NCBI RefSeq assembly: GCF_021018895.1
Contig: NC_079380.1
Coordinates: 8,675,736 to 8,739,735 of the forward strand
Direction of reading: 5' to 3'
Length of the DNA stretch: 64,000 bases
Source of the DNA: Seriola aureovittata
Taxonomy: Eukaryota > Chordata > Actinopteri > Carangiformes > Carangidae
Position numbers and translations under genes: made by a program. The notes beneath the pieces are model-generated. The model saw nothing but the letters and a program-made list of their open reading frames with translations. It was not told the origin of the DNA and did no database searches. Of the stretch, positions 1-11,943 are shown in pieces (position 1 is the stretch's first letter; each line of letters starts with the position of its first letter).

Positions 1-1458
1 GTGGCTCTCAATTCAAATTTCTCTTACAAAAATTTATGTGAATTTCTACAAAATAAAAACATCCTACAAGCATTTAATTATATGATGGGTTTCAATCTTC
101 AGCATGAAAAGTTTAAAAATCCAGATAATAACAGCCCAATGATATTATTTAATGTAAATGAACATTTTGTCTATTCCTGCAGTTTCACAGTTGTTACCTG
201 CAGCTGAAGCCAAACCCACCAATACAAACTCAAACACATCTCTGAGTAAGCATTCGCAAAAACATAAAATTAATATTTTATCAAGATTTAATTCATTTTA
301 CTGCAAAATGGTCGTTTTGTTGGGTTTCACTACCATACATAGATTTATATGAATTCACTGGAGGAAAATTTCCCCAACGTCAATGAAAACAGAAATGATA
401 TTCTGTATGTCTCTGTGTGAGCTATCAGTCCATGGCTATAATGAAAAACAGGTGATTCCCCACTGTTTTGTGGTGTTGGATATGAAAAATGGATTTGTGT
501 TGAACTGAATTATAACATTACGACCTTATACTGGAGGGGAAAAAAAACACTTTGCCACTTTAAACTGCCAGGTTTATTTCTTCGTCTTTGAAAGCACCCT
601 GGGCATCAGCTCGCTGGTCCAAACAGGTGCGGTCATCTTAATGTGGTGATAACGTTATAAAATATTATGTGTGGTACTGACAAAAAAAAATAGTTGACGT
701 GAAGAAATGAATATTAAATTTCGTTTCATTAGAGCTCACTGTAAACAAAGTGTCTGCACTGCCTATTTTTGTTTTTTTATCCTGCTTGTCATAAATTCAT
801 GTAAATGCAAGTCTTTTCCCAAGATGTGCTCCATTGAAACTAGGGTTGTGCTGTGCTTTGTTCCAGAAGCCTTATTTTATTGAATTAATTAACTTATTGC
901 AGGTGCATGAAAGCAACATTTTTCCTGCGTTTATATCTGCGGTTTAAAAAACAAATTTATCCACATCAGGTCACTTGGGGACAAGACATGACTGTCTATC
1001 ATGGACAGAAAGCTGATGCATGACGGCGACTTTATTGATATTAAGTGTTTGGAGCCATAGATAATTTATTTGGGCGTGGGGGAACCTGGATGTTCAGATA
1101 GTGAAGTCTTACCATAATCTAAGTTTAACAGCCTCTGGCAGTAGGTAGAGCAGGGCCAAGGGAAATTGGAAAGTTGACATATTATGTTAATGTGAAAACC
1201 AATTTTTTTTTTTTTTTTTACTGCCAGGACACTGCTAGTGTTTTGCACATTAGATCAGGTGCAGGTATCAGCGACATGGTGCTGATACTGACAGCTGCTC
1301 AGTTAACCATCATCATCATCATCATCCTGTAGTGTGTGCACTGAAATCAGGAGCCCCCTCACGTCTTTCTCCCTGCTGTCTTGTCGCAGCGGGGTTATCG
1401 AACAGAAGAACTGATCATTCCTCAGTTCAATGTATTGATCAGGCTATACGCTGACGTC
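1..1458. other. Upstream intergenic DNA, no gene seen
   Basis: No open frame here resembles a known protein. The DNA is AT-rich with a T-run at about 1203-1219 and a short (CAT)n tract near 1309-1326. A GATA-like AGATAA at about 1059-1064 lies beside a KLF/CACCC-type site (GGGCGTGGGG) at about 1072-1081, roughly 380 bp upstream of the first beta-globin ATG. A CRE-like TGACGTCA at 1452-1459 overlaps that ATG. I see no convincing TATA box within 150 bp of the gene. Confidence 0.5.
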
Positions 1459-2336
1459 ATGGTCAAGTGGACAGACAAGGAGCGCAGCACGGTCCAAGAT
1501 GTCTGGGGAAAAGTTAATATCGACGAGGTTGGACCAGAAGCTTTGGCAAGGTAGAGGATGTGACTGGTCACATTTCATATCATCTTATAGATGTTGTTAT
1601 CGCCTATTGGCCTGATAAGAAAAAGGCTTGTATGAATTTTCTTTTCAAAGTGTGTTTGACTTTGAAATGGCAAGATTTATTATCCTGTTTGTTTAATGTT
1701 TAAATTCAGAAGATTTTCTCACAATGAACCCTCTGATTTGCCAGTTGGTTGATTTGTTCTTTTTTGCGAAAGTCTAAAATCATCATATATCCTCATTTGT
1801 GTTTGTAAGAGGCAAATCTCTCTTAGTTAAATAATATTCAGAGTTTAACGCGTGTTATTTTGTTTTATGTTTTGAGAGTTTTAATCGTCTACCCCTGGAC
1901 CGAGCGGTATTTCGGTAGGTTTGGAGATATCTTCAATGCCACTGCTGTTTTGAATAACGCCAAAGTAGCAGCCCACGGCAAAGTGGTGCTGAAGGAGCTG
2001 GACACAGCGGTGAAGAACATGGACAACATCAGAGGCGCATACGCTGCTCTGAGCCGGCTGCACTACGAGAAGCTCCAAGTGGACCCGGATACCTTCCGAG
2101 TAGGCGAAATGGGCTACATGTCCTCACACATAGAGCAAAACAAAAAAAAAAAAACATCCAAACAGCACAGCATCGACTCATCATATGTGTGTTCGTTTTG
2201 TCCGCAGCTGTTGGCGGACTGCATCACCATCACCATCGCCTGCAAACTCAAGAGCGCGCTAGACCCTCAGGCCCAAGCGACCTGGCAGAAGTTTCTGTCT
2301 GCTGTGGTCGAGGCGATGAGCAGTCAGTACGACTGA
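1459..2336 (+). CDS. Beta-type haemoglobin subunit, divergent, 147 aa
   Basis: Three exons: 1459-1550 (92 nt), 1877-2099 (223 nt) and 2208-2336 (129 nt), the standard beta-globin exon sizes. The protein would be an O2-carrying haemoglobin beta subunit. Distal His E7 (AAHGKV) and proximal His F8 (RLHYEK) are present, so haem binding looks intact. It is unusual elsewhere. The C-terminus reads SSQYD, so HC3 is Asp, not the usual His, and H21 is Ser where the sister genes have Arg. F9 is Tyr rather than Ser/Cys, NA2 is Lys rather than Asp/Glu, and EF6 is Arg. From haemoglobin biochemistry these sites carry the Bohr/Root effects and ATP/GTP binding, so I infer reduced pH and phosphate sensitivity. 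The exon 2 acceptor is GAG, a weaker type. There is no stop or frameshift. Beta identity is firm; expression is uncertain because no TATA box is seen. Confidence 0.88.
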
Positions 2337-2350
2337 AGAGGCGAGACAAA

Positions 2351-2360
2351 AATAAATAAA
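2351..2360 (+). terminator. Poly(A) signals of first beta-globin gene
   Basis: Two overlapping AATAAA hexamers (2351-2356 and 2355-2360) begin 14 nt after the stop codon. This is the usual short 3' UTR spacing of globin genes and supports a real transcription unit. Confidence 0.8.
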
Positions 2361-4878
2361 AGTCATGTTTGAACCCTGTGTTGCTGTGTGTTTGTCTTCG
2401 TGTCCTGTGTTGCCTATCATGTAGGGTCTCATTTCAATAGTTCTTATTCTTCAATATGGGTTTGGAGTCCCCCAGAGGTTCTCAGCAGGACTACAGCTAC
2501 AACAAATCAAAATGGGCTCAGTGGCATATAAAACACAACTTTACATATGTTGATTAATTGATGGCATATTCCTGAATGACTTATCAGCTGTATCAACACT
2601 TTAGTGATGGTATATATACCTTCATTCAATTCAACATCTGCTTTCATAGGAAGGAACACAGTGTTTAGTTGCTTATCTTTCATAACCAGTTACTTTTGTC
2701 AGTACATACAGAGTCCTGCACCATGCCAGGAGGCCTACAGGTTGACCAAGGAACTCAGATGAGACAGAATTGCAACAAAAACCAGTCGGAGCTTGAGTGG
2801 CACATCAGGTGAAGATAATGGTTGATAACAGAGGTCCTCACCTCAGGTGGGTTATTTCACAGCAGGATGTTCTGAGGTAATGCATGCTGTCCCTACACAG
2901 TCATTGTCTCAGTTTAACATGCAGACAGTGATGTCTGCTCAGAAGACTTTTCACCTCAGTCCTCCAGTCAGTTAGGTGCTTGTCCTGCTTAAGACTTCAT
3001 TACAACCATCATATCCAGTAAGGAGCTCTAGTGTCGTGCTTCCCTATGTTGAACACTGCTTTTTTAAATTCATGAAAGATATCTTCAAAGAATTGACACA
3101 GTGACAGTCAATACTTAATGAATCACAACAGATGATGTAAAAAATAAATCTAGGATGTTTATTCATATCCTTGTTTGAAGGGGTGAATTGAAGTGAAAAG
3201 GGAGATGTTAAATCCATTTCAAGGTGTGTCCCATGATATGATTTATTGTACTCAACCAAAATACAGCATTGCTCTCCTCTCACACCAGAGAGTTAGCGAA
3301 CTTATAACATTTAACTGTGCTGTTTAACTTGTACTGGTGATATATTATTGTTGGTACGGCAAAACTGTACTTTGATTATTTTTTATGGAAAAGATGAGTC
3401 ATCACAAACAGTGTCAGGTATGTGGATGTATATGAATGTACTGTAAGTGCAGGCGCAGTAAAGAGGCAGGAGACAGAAGGTAGGCTCAGAGTTTTATTGT
3501 CTTGGGGAAAAGGATAAGGCTCAGAGGAGACTGGTCTCCTACAGAAGAACATGAGCAGAGTTTACAACAAGAAACACTTTTTCTATAAGTGATGATTAAA
3601 CAGGTTTAGTGATGGGCTGGAGCTGCCCTCTAGCGGCGGGTATGAATGCATGCACGGTCATGAAGGGCAGCTCCCCGGACAGCTCACTGCGGCCTCTGCA
3701 GGATCAGCTGATCCCTCCATGTGTTCCGCTCTTCTCATCCTCAGTAATGATTCACTCTGTTAGCCTGGAGATGATTTTGTTTCTCTGAATTATCATGTAC
3801 CCATACAATGGAACACCACAACACAACACTGCTTGCAATACCTACATAAAAAGGATGGAGCATGTAGGACTACAAAGATGGTGGAAGGCGGACAGGCGTT
3901 TGCAGATCCACTAGAGGGCGCTCCAACACTATCATATTAGGTCAAGCAGCCTGCGCTCACTCTTGAGATCCATGGAGTTTAACACTGAACACTAATATGC
4001 AAATAATGTTTGCCACAAGTTAATGAATTGTGATTCACTCACACAAAAAATACACATTTTACTAAAACAGGCAGCATTATTTGCCTAAACTCCTCAGAAT
4101 TCACAATATTTTTCTGTAATGTCACAGTCTATAATGTTATCTTCTGTGTTGTAGCACCAGCTGATCAGTTTGGCGGTTATACTGGGTCCTGAGCCAAAGC
4201 TTTGAATTTTCAAATATCGTACCAACATCCAAATCAGTGCGTGGGGCTTGACTGGGTTCCTGCCAAGAGTACTAGCGTCATACAGAAGAGAATCAGACTG
4301 TCTTTTATTAAAGGAAGGGGTCTGATAGAAAACCATTAAATGCAAGAGGATGATGTTTATTTTTTTGCATGTTATGCATGACCAAATCTATGGACAAGGA
4401 CCCAGCACCCTATTGGGCCAATTTATGAACATTTTGAACGGGTTTTGGTTTTGGTCAAAACAACAGTGAGCAAATCTAACGACAACCAAAAAGTGATAAT
4501 TTGCATATGCAATATCAGTTTCACGTAGAAAAGAATAAAATCACTCACAATAATATTTTTTTACACAACTTATTAAATACGTGTTGTTCTTCTGGCACAT
4601 CAACACGTGAGGACCTGTGCGACTGGGAGTGCAAAGGTTAAATAAGGGTGTGAGTCATTTTAACGAGCCACATAAAGATGAAAAAAGAAAAAGGTCTATT
4701 GTGAAAGATTTTGTGGGTTCAGTTACACACCTGTGAGAGGATAGCCTATCTCATGAAAATGCTGACCCAGAGTTATGACGTTAGTAAATGGTTGAATGGA
4801 TTTTATATTTTACCTGGTGAAGGTGAGAGGGTCCATATTAGACCTCTGCAGTGACGCATCTGTCCATGCAACACACTG

Positions 4879-4907
4879 GTGTGTGTGTGTGTGTGTGTGT
4901 GTGTGTG
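4879..4907. repeat. (GT)n microsatellite
   Basis: About 14 uninterrupted GT dinucleotides in the intergenic DNA. Confidence 0.95.
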
Positions 4908-5297
4908 ACTGTGTGAATGTGTGTCTCCAGATGTGAACCGCAGCCGATTGTTTTCACGCCCCTGTCCCTCAATTCTCCGCCCACGGCAGCTGAGCTGAAT
5001 CAGCTGTTGCAGTTGCAGTGCGTTTTTTTTTTTACCAATGTGAACAGAACCAGGACTTGGAACGGGTTTTAATGAGTCTCTTATATACTGTGCATCCAAT
5101 AGGGTTAACATTACAAAGCAGAGTCAATCATAACATCCCAGCAATTCAGGGAAGTTTTAGAGAGAGTGACGTATGACGTAACATATATTAAACAGCCAGT
5201 TAATCCAAGTTGACAAGATCAGTGAAATACAATACTATGTCACCCACACCAATATGTTGCAGTTTGTACCAGCAAAGTTACTCTAACAGTTACTCTA

Positions 5298-5370
5298 CCC
5301 CCCCCCCCCCCCCCCCCCCCCTCAGCGAGCGGATCCACCCTTTGAAGGCGTCAGTAGTGGTTTAGATAAG

Positions 5371-5431
<61 letters not shown>
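5298..5431. repeat. Poly-C run followed by (CA)n microsatellite
   Basis: A homopolymer of 24 C residues at 5298-5321 is followed, after about 50 bp of unique sequence, by an interrupted (CA)n tract at 5371-5431. Both are length-unstable and error-prone in assemblies. Confidence 0.95.
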
Positions 5432-5432
<1 letters not shown>

Positions 5433-6318
5433 CGAGCCTCACCGCAGATGACCCCGGTCATCGTCTTGGTCCTAGCTGATAACCAAATCTTTTAATATTA
5501 ATTAATTGCAGCGCCTGGATTTTAAATCAGTATGAGCTGACTGTCAATGTCAGATGTTTACACTGAATAGATTGAACGTTTCATACATCTATATGTTGGT
5601 CATATCTGCTCTCTATATTATAACATTAAGATTTTGACCTATAGTAGGTCTAGTTAGTTGTTTTTGGGTTTTTTTGCTTTAAATGGAGCCGACTTATTTT
5701 GGTGACGTGTCGTAACCAATGAACCTTAAAGTTTTTACTGTGGTAAATCTAAAAACTCTGTCATTACTGAGGAGAAATGGCTATGAAATCAGAGTCAAAG
5801 ATATATTTTCGATTTATTTAATCTGCGGTTAAGAGTAAAGAGATTTTGGATTCGGTCCAAATTGAAAGATGAATAAAGAAATATATCACTTCAGGGTGGT
5901 GTTAACTAATTTTAATTTTAATTTTAATTTTAATGGAACCTTATTTCCAGTTTGGCACAAATCTGAAACGAGTTAAGCTGAGCTTGCACACAGGAGCCAA
6001 CATTGCTTACTGACCTATTCATTAAAAGTTTCCCTGAACATTTCAACACAGGAACCCTTTCAAGCTTCTGCAAATTCGTAGTTTGCAGTGGCTGTTACTC
6101 GATATTTGTGTTTCAGATGTTTTAAAGCTGAATTTAATAAATTTATTGAGTTTGATGGGTAAACACCTTATGAAAATTACATATGTTAACTTGTTTTCTT
6201 TTGTGTTTTTCATACAAGTCTTTCGGGGCCATCATGAGAGGTATTGTGTATGTGTGTATGTGTTTATCTCATGGAAGCTGCTACATATCATTTGGATCCC
6301 GTCCAAATGCCACGCAGC

Positions 6319-6380
6319 CTATCTCAGAGGTGGCCCGGGCGTGCCCATGCCCTGTTTCATGACCTAGGCTCCTATATAAA
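6319..6380 (+). promoter_or_regulatory. Promoter of first alpha-globin gene
   Basis: A TATATAAA box lies at 6373-6380, 60 bp before the ATG, which predicts a 5' UTR of about 35-40 nt. Upstream are a GATA-type site on the minus strand (CTATCT, 6319-6324) and a GC-rich KLF-like block (GGGCGTGCC) near 6338-6346. This is the normal content of an erythroid globin promoter. Confidence 0.75.
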
Positions 6381-6439
6381 ACCCCCTCAGTCTGGACTGA
6401 TCGCAGTATTCAACTTCAACCAAACAATCTACAGGCAAG

Positions 6440-7677
6440 ATGACCAGTCTCACTGCTAAAGACAAGGACGCAGTCAAGGCCTTCTGGGCTAAAATTTCTG
6501 GAAAGGCTGAGGACATCGGCACTGACGCTCTGTCCAGGTAAATATAACCCGTGAACTAACTCATGTAATCGGCTCTTAAAATGCTGTTACGCTTTTTTTC
6601 TGTCCATTTATCACTCACTCGCTTATTCCCGTTTATTACCCAGGATGCTGGTGGTCTACCCTCAGACCAAGACCTACTTCTCCCACTGGAAGGACCTGAG
6701 CCCCGGCTCTGCCCCCGTGAGGAAGCACGGTATCACCGTGATGTCTGGAGTCGCTGATGCTGTGTCCAAAATCGACGATCTGAAAGGAGGTCTCCTGAAC
6801 CTCAGTGAGCTGCATGCCTTCACTCTGAGGGTGGACCCTGCCAACTTCAAGGTAGATGTCACTGCTGGTGACTAACACGTGGCTGGGTTTTCTGATTATT
6901 GCTTTGTAGACCATTTAAGGACATTGCACTTGAACTGAAAGTTTGACACAACTTTTATTCAATGGTGCTTTACTTTGGGAACAGGAGATATAATCTGGTC
7001 CTACACAATCCAAAAGTCTTAAAACTGTGCTTCATTTGAAACCCAGTGTGTCGGAGTACAGACCCAAACTGAACGGTGTCACGAATAATGATTCTGTAAA
7101 CTAGAGACTTGTATTAGGCTTCTGATGCCTTCACTGCACAAGTCAGATAAGATGGTCCAACGGGGCCGCTGTGTGCCTCGATTACCCAAGAACCTGTCTC
7201 TTAAAAGTGAGTGCACCAGCTTCTTCACTTTCACTGTCCATGGTGCTGAAGCCAAGCATGAAGTTATTTTGAGGCAACTGTAATAAAATTAACTTTGTTA
7301 AACAGAAAAAAACAAAACAAACTTATAGACACATGCCGAACAACAGGGTTTTATCACGTGAGTCTAATTGTAGCACACCTAAGAAAAGATTTAGTTGCAG
7401 TAGATGCATATGCTGCTGCTGTGTGGGAGAAGTGGGAGAAAGACCAGAAGCTGAACGTCAGTGATGCACAGTAGATGCTGGTTTGAGCTAAGATATCGCC
7501 TCATGTGATCTGGACTAACAATTAAATGTTATTATCACTTTTTCACAGATCCTGTCCCACAACATCCTCGTGGTCTTGGCCATCATGTTCCCCAAAGAAT
7601 TCACCCCTGAGGTCCATGTGGCTATGGACAAGTTCCTGGCTGCCCTGGCTCGTGCCCTGTCTGAGAAATACCGATAA
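6440..7677 (+). CDS. Alpha-type haemoglobin subunit, 144 aa
   Basis: Three exons: 6440-6537, 6644-6851 and 7549-7677. The protein begins MTSLTAKDK and ends SEKYR, a typical fish alpha-globin, one residue longer at the N-terminus than the other alpha gene here. Distal His (RKHGIT) and proximal His (ELHAFT) are present, as are the [11 protein letters not shown] signature of helices B-C and C-terminal Arg. It pairs with a beta chain to form haemoglobin in red cells. Intron 1 is short (106 bp) and intron 2 is 697 bp. It lies on the same strand as the divergent beta gene upstream and tail-to-tail with the next beta gene. Whether it is embryonic or adult cannot be told from sequence alone. Confidence 0.95.
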
Positions 7678-7751
7678 ACTGCGAACAGGAGCAGTAGCAG
7701 ATGACAGACAGCAGCACGGGGGCTTTGATTCCCTCTGTTAGTCAATATATG

Positions 7752-7757
7752 AATAAA
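7752..7757 (+). terminator. Poly(A) signal of first alpha-globin gene
   Basis: AATAAA lies 75 nt after the stop codon of the alpha gene, in the expected position. Confidence 0.8.
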
Positions 7758-7759
7758 TG

Positions 7760-8533
7760 ATCAAATGCAATCAAACGTGTCATGGTTGTTTGTGTAGTTG
7801 AGTGAGTTTCTCCCGTGTAGGTATTGATTATAAGTCAGGTTAAGGTCAGGTCAGGTTAACAGCGCACGTGCCATCAATTCAGTGGGACTGAAACACATGT
7901 CAGCAATATTTCAACATTATTATTTCTACAATCTATATGAATATTTAAACAGAAGGATTGCGTAAAACTTCAAAAGACGTTCCAGTCATTTGTGAAACAG
8001 GCTTTAAAAATCTATGCAACTCTGACAGAATTAATGCAAAAGACCTAACACACATTAAACTGTGAGAAATTTAATGAACTGTATATCTGTACTACTATAC
8101 TACTAGTATTACGACAAATACACTTATATAGGCCTATAGTTCAATATACTCTATATGTTCTATGCACTGTATGTTAAGTGGAAACCTGTTTAGAAACTTT
8201 AGTCAGTTGCAATATCACGCTGCATTCATAAGTAGTAGTAGTAGTAACATTATCAGCAGGCACTAAAAAGGTAAAAGGAGTCATTATGCAGAATGGACAC
8301 GTTTTAAAATATTATTATTACTATTATTATATGTATTTTTATAATAATAATAATAATAATACTAATATATCAATATTACAAACAATAAAAAAAAACTTTT
8401 AATTATATACAAACTTGCAAGTAAAAATATACACATATATATGTATGTATGTATTTACGTATGTATATGTAATGTATATATATATATAAATATATATATA
8501 TATAGGCCTACATACATACATGTATATGTATAT

Positions 8534-8585
<52 letters not shown>

Positions 8586-9060
8586 TTACATATATATAGG
8601 CCTATCTGCGTGTATTTTAATGCATAATTCCATGCAATAGTGCATTAGTGTTATTATTTGTATTTTCTTTGTGCAATAATAATAATAATAATAATAATGA
8701 TTTTTATGTGTGTGTGTGTGCGTGTGTGTGTGTAGCGTCTTGTTTTACTATATTCGTGGGTAGTGTGTGAGTGTGATGCACACATCCTTATGCACAGACT
8801 TATAGACTTACACACACAACAGCACACAAACACTCACGCACACGCCACAATTTAAAATGACCATGTAATATATTCATTGATGCAACCTTTTGAAATGACA
8901 TTCTGCAAAATTTGTCATTTTATTTGTACTATTCGTATTTATGCACATTATGCTGATATTACTGGTGTGCTTTCACTTAAGTGAAATGTTTAATGCAGGA
9001 CTTGAATCTTATTTTTAACATTGTGATATTTAAACTTTGAAAGGATCCAAACAGACGTGT
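7760..9060. other. AT-rich simple-sequence intergenic DNA
   Basis: This separates two convergent globin genes. No gene is seen. From about 8300 to 8740 it is dominated by (AAT)n, (TA)n and (GTAT)n simple sequence, with a long (TA)n core near 8540-8580, then (GT)n and (CA)n tracts to about 8850. Confidence 0.75.
8430..8600. repeat. (TA)n/(GTAT)n low-complexity block
   Basis: Alternating TA, TATG and ACAT units. Copies of TATATAGGCCTA at both ends suggest local duplication of the block. Confidence 0.85.
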
Positions 9061-9076
9061 TGAATATGCTTATTGT

Positions 9077-9086
9077 TTTATTTATT
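9077..9086 (-). terminator. Poly(A) signals of second beta-globin gene
   Basis: Two overlapping minus-strand AATAAA hexamers (9077-9082, 9081-9086) lie about 85 nt beyond the stop codon. Confidence 0.75.
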
Positions 9087-9169
9087 TGTGCTTTAGAGGC
9101 ATGAGTTTAAAAAAGAGCTTTTAAAAACATGATCCAGCTTGTGATGGTCTTCTCTTGTGCTGCAGCTCT

Positions 9170-9868
9170 CTAGTGGTACTGCCTTCCCAGGGAGGACACC
9201 ACCACGGCCAGGAACTTCTGGAAAGCTGCCTGGACATCACCGGTGAAGTCATTGCCCATCCGAGCAGCAACCACGATGGTGAGGCAGTCGGCCAGCAGCT
9301 GCAACACAACACAACATGAATCACAAAACAGCAGCAACACTGGTCAAGTCTTTAGGGACAATCCCTGAATGTAGACAACAGTTCAAATCTCATTTGTTCC
9401 ACATTATGTTACCCTGAAATTGTCGGGGTCCACGTGCAGCTTCTCGGAGTGCAGCACACTCAGCTCGGCGTAGGTCTCCTTGATGTTGTCCATGTTCTTC
9501 ACAGCCCGGTCCAGACCGTGCAGGACAACTTTTCCGTGGTTTGCAACCATGGGGTTGGCGATGATGGCTTCAGCGTTGTAGAGGTTTCCAAATCCACCGA
9601 AATACCTCTGAGTCCAGGGGTAGACAACCAGGCACCTGAGCAAACGTATAAAGAAACGCATAACTTGAAATTCAAAAAATGACAGTGTTAATGCACAAAT
9701 TTCTAATGCAAACATTTAGTTTTGCTATTGCATGTTAAGGAAAAACAAAACAAACAGAACAGAAAATATGTGACACCTGGAAAGAGCAGCGGGTCCCACG
9801 TCCTCATAGTTCATCTTGGAGAAGATGTCCTGGATGGTGGCGCGCTCGAAGTCTGTCCATTCAACCAT
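9170..9868 (-). CDS. Beta-type haemoglobin subunit, 147 aa
   Basis: Minus-strand exons: 9777-9868 (start), 9413-9635 and 9170-9298 (stop TAG). The lengths 92/223/129 nt are canonical. The protein starts [10 protein letters not shown] and ends GRQYH. Distal His (VANHGK) and proximal His (VLHSEK) are present. It keeps the set linked in fish to strong Bohr/Root behaviour and nucleotide binding: Ser F9, His HC3, Arg H21, Glu NA2 and Lys EF6. The A helix has Phe where many beta chains have Trp (DIFSKM), as often seen in fish. It converges on the alpha gene at 6.4-7.7 kb and lies on the same strand as the next alpha gene. A complete, probably expressed beta-globin. Confidence 0.95.
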
Positions 9869-9923
9869 TTTGCCGGTTCTAGATTTGCTCTTAGAGTAAT
9901 GTGTAAGTCAGGCAAGGATGCAA

Positions 9924-9967
9924 CTTTTAAGAGAACCGTTTCACTCCTCCCTACAATACGCGATTGG
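9924..9967 (-). promoter_or_regulatory. Promoter of second beta-globin gene
   Basis: Read on the minus strand, a TATA-like TTAAAAG (9924-9930) lies about 60 bp upstream of the ATG. A CCAAT box (9962-9967) lies about 95-100 bp upstream. Order and spacing match beta-globin promoters, although the TATA element is non-canonical. Confidence 0.6.
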
Positions 9968-11430
9968 ATGGAGTAGGTCTGTGGGCTGGCCAAATATTGC
10001 TCTACGGATTTGCAGAAATGATAAGGGAAGGACAAATCTGCAGTGCTTAGATTGTGTTGAAGACGGAAGAAAATATAAAAGGAAAATATGGCTGCTGATT
10101 GTGGTCCGTGATTTTACCAAGTAACATGTATGATATGAAAAGAGATAAGATGATATATAAATAAATGATATACTGCTTGTGAATGTGCACTTCTAGGCAG
10201 ACAACACCATAACGAACAACTGTTAAGTGTGAGGCCAGTTTTGAAAAATACCTACATGATGGTTTCCTAGGAAAACAACCAATTTAATTTCAAATACTAT
10301 CATCACACTACTCTTTTCTTCTTAGTTTGGCAACAAATTCCTGCAATATAGGCTACTGCAATATTAGCATGAATTTAGATGAAGTCATAGCAGCTTTTTT
10401 TATTTGACAATATTAACCACCACCCTCTTAATGTGCGGTGTTCGTGGTGTTCGTCTCTGTGCCAAATCTATCTCTTTACTATAAATAATAAAGTCCAAAA
10501 GAAAGTCTATTAATGGCGATGTGGTTTATTTCACCACAGCCAAACCAGTGTTCACGCAAGGAAGTAAGAATTCCAGTAGAGGGCGCTGCATGACTGGACT
10601 CTCTTCATGATGTAGACTGTCTCACTAAACTGAACCGTTATCAGCTAATTCTAAAATCACAACTGATAAATGCTCTTCTTCCAGCTCAGTTGAGCCAATG
10701 CATTTAACAGAAAGTGCCACGCTTCCAGATTTACAGCGCAGCTCACACAAAAGATACTATAGTGCAGCAGATAAGCTTGTACGTATATGGAAGGTGTTGT
10801 GCATTTTATGACTGAAGCAGGAACTTTCTCCACTGCTTCTACAAACCATGAGTAATGAGTGTGGTCCAGAAGTGTTCACTTATGTGTTAGCTAGTCATGT
10901 AATTCCATAGAATACACAGCAGAAGTTGTCAGTGTTTTTAACAAGCCATAGCTACCTTAACACCTGGAAATGGTTGGGTTTGCAGCCCCACTGCTGCGCT
11001 AAGCAAAATTATGTTACATGGCCATAGCAGTAAATAAGCATCTTTACGCAATTTTGGCAAAGATATACATGGTCATAAAGGAGAAATAGGGCAAAAACTG
11101 GAAAAATGCAATTCTGAGGTCAATGACTTCTCAAAGTCACCAAAGGTCAGATATAAATTGCCTCGTCTCAAATAAAACCTTAGGGTATGTACATTATAAA
11201 GGCTACTGAAACTTTCATGCTTTAGTCATAAAATGCACAACTGTTTTTCCTATCTGCCCCACTACTAACTCAAAAACATTCTGTCATATTTGACGTCACA
11301 GCGCTGTGTTATGTATGTTATGGTGCACTGTAGCCGAAAACATCCTGCACATTAAAGACATTAAAGTTGGTTGTACTACAGTGATCGCATTATTTAGTCT
11401 AGTGTGCCCTGAAGTTGACTAATTGAAACA

Positions 11431-11517
11431 AAATGGTGACTTAGTCTATTTACAGTCAGTTCTGGACATAGGGACAGAAAAACAGACAGGTGGTTGCTAA
11501 AAAGAGATGATTGAACT
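11431..11517 (+). repeat. 87-bp direct repeat, copy 1
   Basis: It starts AAATGGTGACTTAGTC and ends GATGATTGAACT. The second copy, with only a few mismatches, is at 11941-12027, exactly 510 bp further on. The two copies bracket the 430-bp repeat unit. Confidence 0.9.
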
Positions 11518-11943
11518 TAACACAGTTTTACATTTTCAAAATTCTTAAAACAACTTTGAAATGATTATTAAACTCAAGTTCAGTTAACTCACATTTAAAG
11601 GTGGCAGGGGAACTTAATGTTTCTAATTTGAATGAGCTTTAAATGTTTTACAGTATTTCTTGAAATATACATTCCATAAGACAAAAAACCTAGATTTTGT
11701 CATTTGAGAGGTTGCACTTGGTGGACGGTGTGGAGAGTTCTAATTTCTATATCAAAATTTTGACAAAATGATTCAAACATTTCATAAAATAATACCAAAC
11801 TCCGGAAAAACTAAATCTTATGTTCTATGTAAATCTTATCTTAAACTAAATGTTACAACAAGTGAGATGGATTTTTACTTGAACGATCAAGTGTTTTTAT
11901 AAGGTGTTGAGTTTGCCAGCCATCTTGTAGCCCATAAATAAAA
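11514..11943 (+). repeat. 430-bp direct repeat, copy A
   Basis: It runs from AACTTAACACAG to CCATAAATAAA. It is nearly identical to 14512-14922 in the same orientation. Copy A carries a roughly 20-bp segment (around 11790-11808) that copy B lacks. It has no coding capacity. It is either a non-autonomous transposon seen twice or a segmental duplication around the alpha gene. Confidence 0.9.

Larger units (their letters stand above)
2361..6372. other. Intergenic DNA between beta 1 and alpha 1 globin genes
   Basis: No coding gene or globin pseudogene is recognisable on either strand. The stretch holds two CTCF-like motifs (3622-3636 and 3908-3922) and microsatellites: (GT)n at 4879-4907, a 24-base C run at 5298-5321, (CA)n at 5371-5431 and (AATTTT)n at about 5908-5934. 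Confidence 0.6.

Noticed and set aside
1446..1459. CTATACG as a TATA box for the first beta-globin
   Set aside because: It lies only 13 bp before the ATG, too close for a usable core promoter.
8430..8850. CRISPR-like or satellite array
   Set aside because: The periodicity is simple (TA)n, (AAT)n and (GT)n sequence with no unique spacers; it is eukaryotic microsatellite DNA.
9434..9682. Frames antisense to globin exon 2 (also at 1881-2078, 13180-13440 and 15581-15850)
   Set aside because: They are shadows of globin exon 2 on the opposite strand and recur at each globin gene because the sense codons are conserved.
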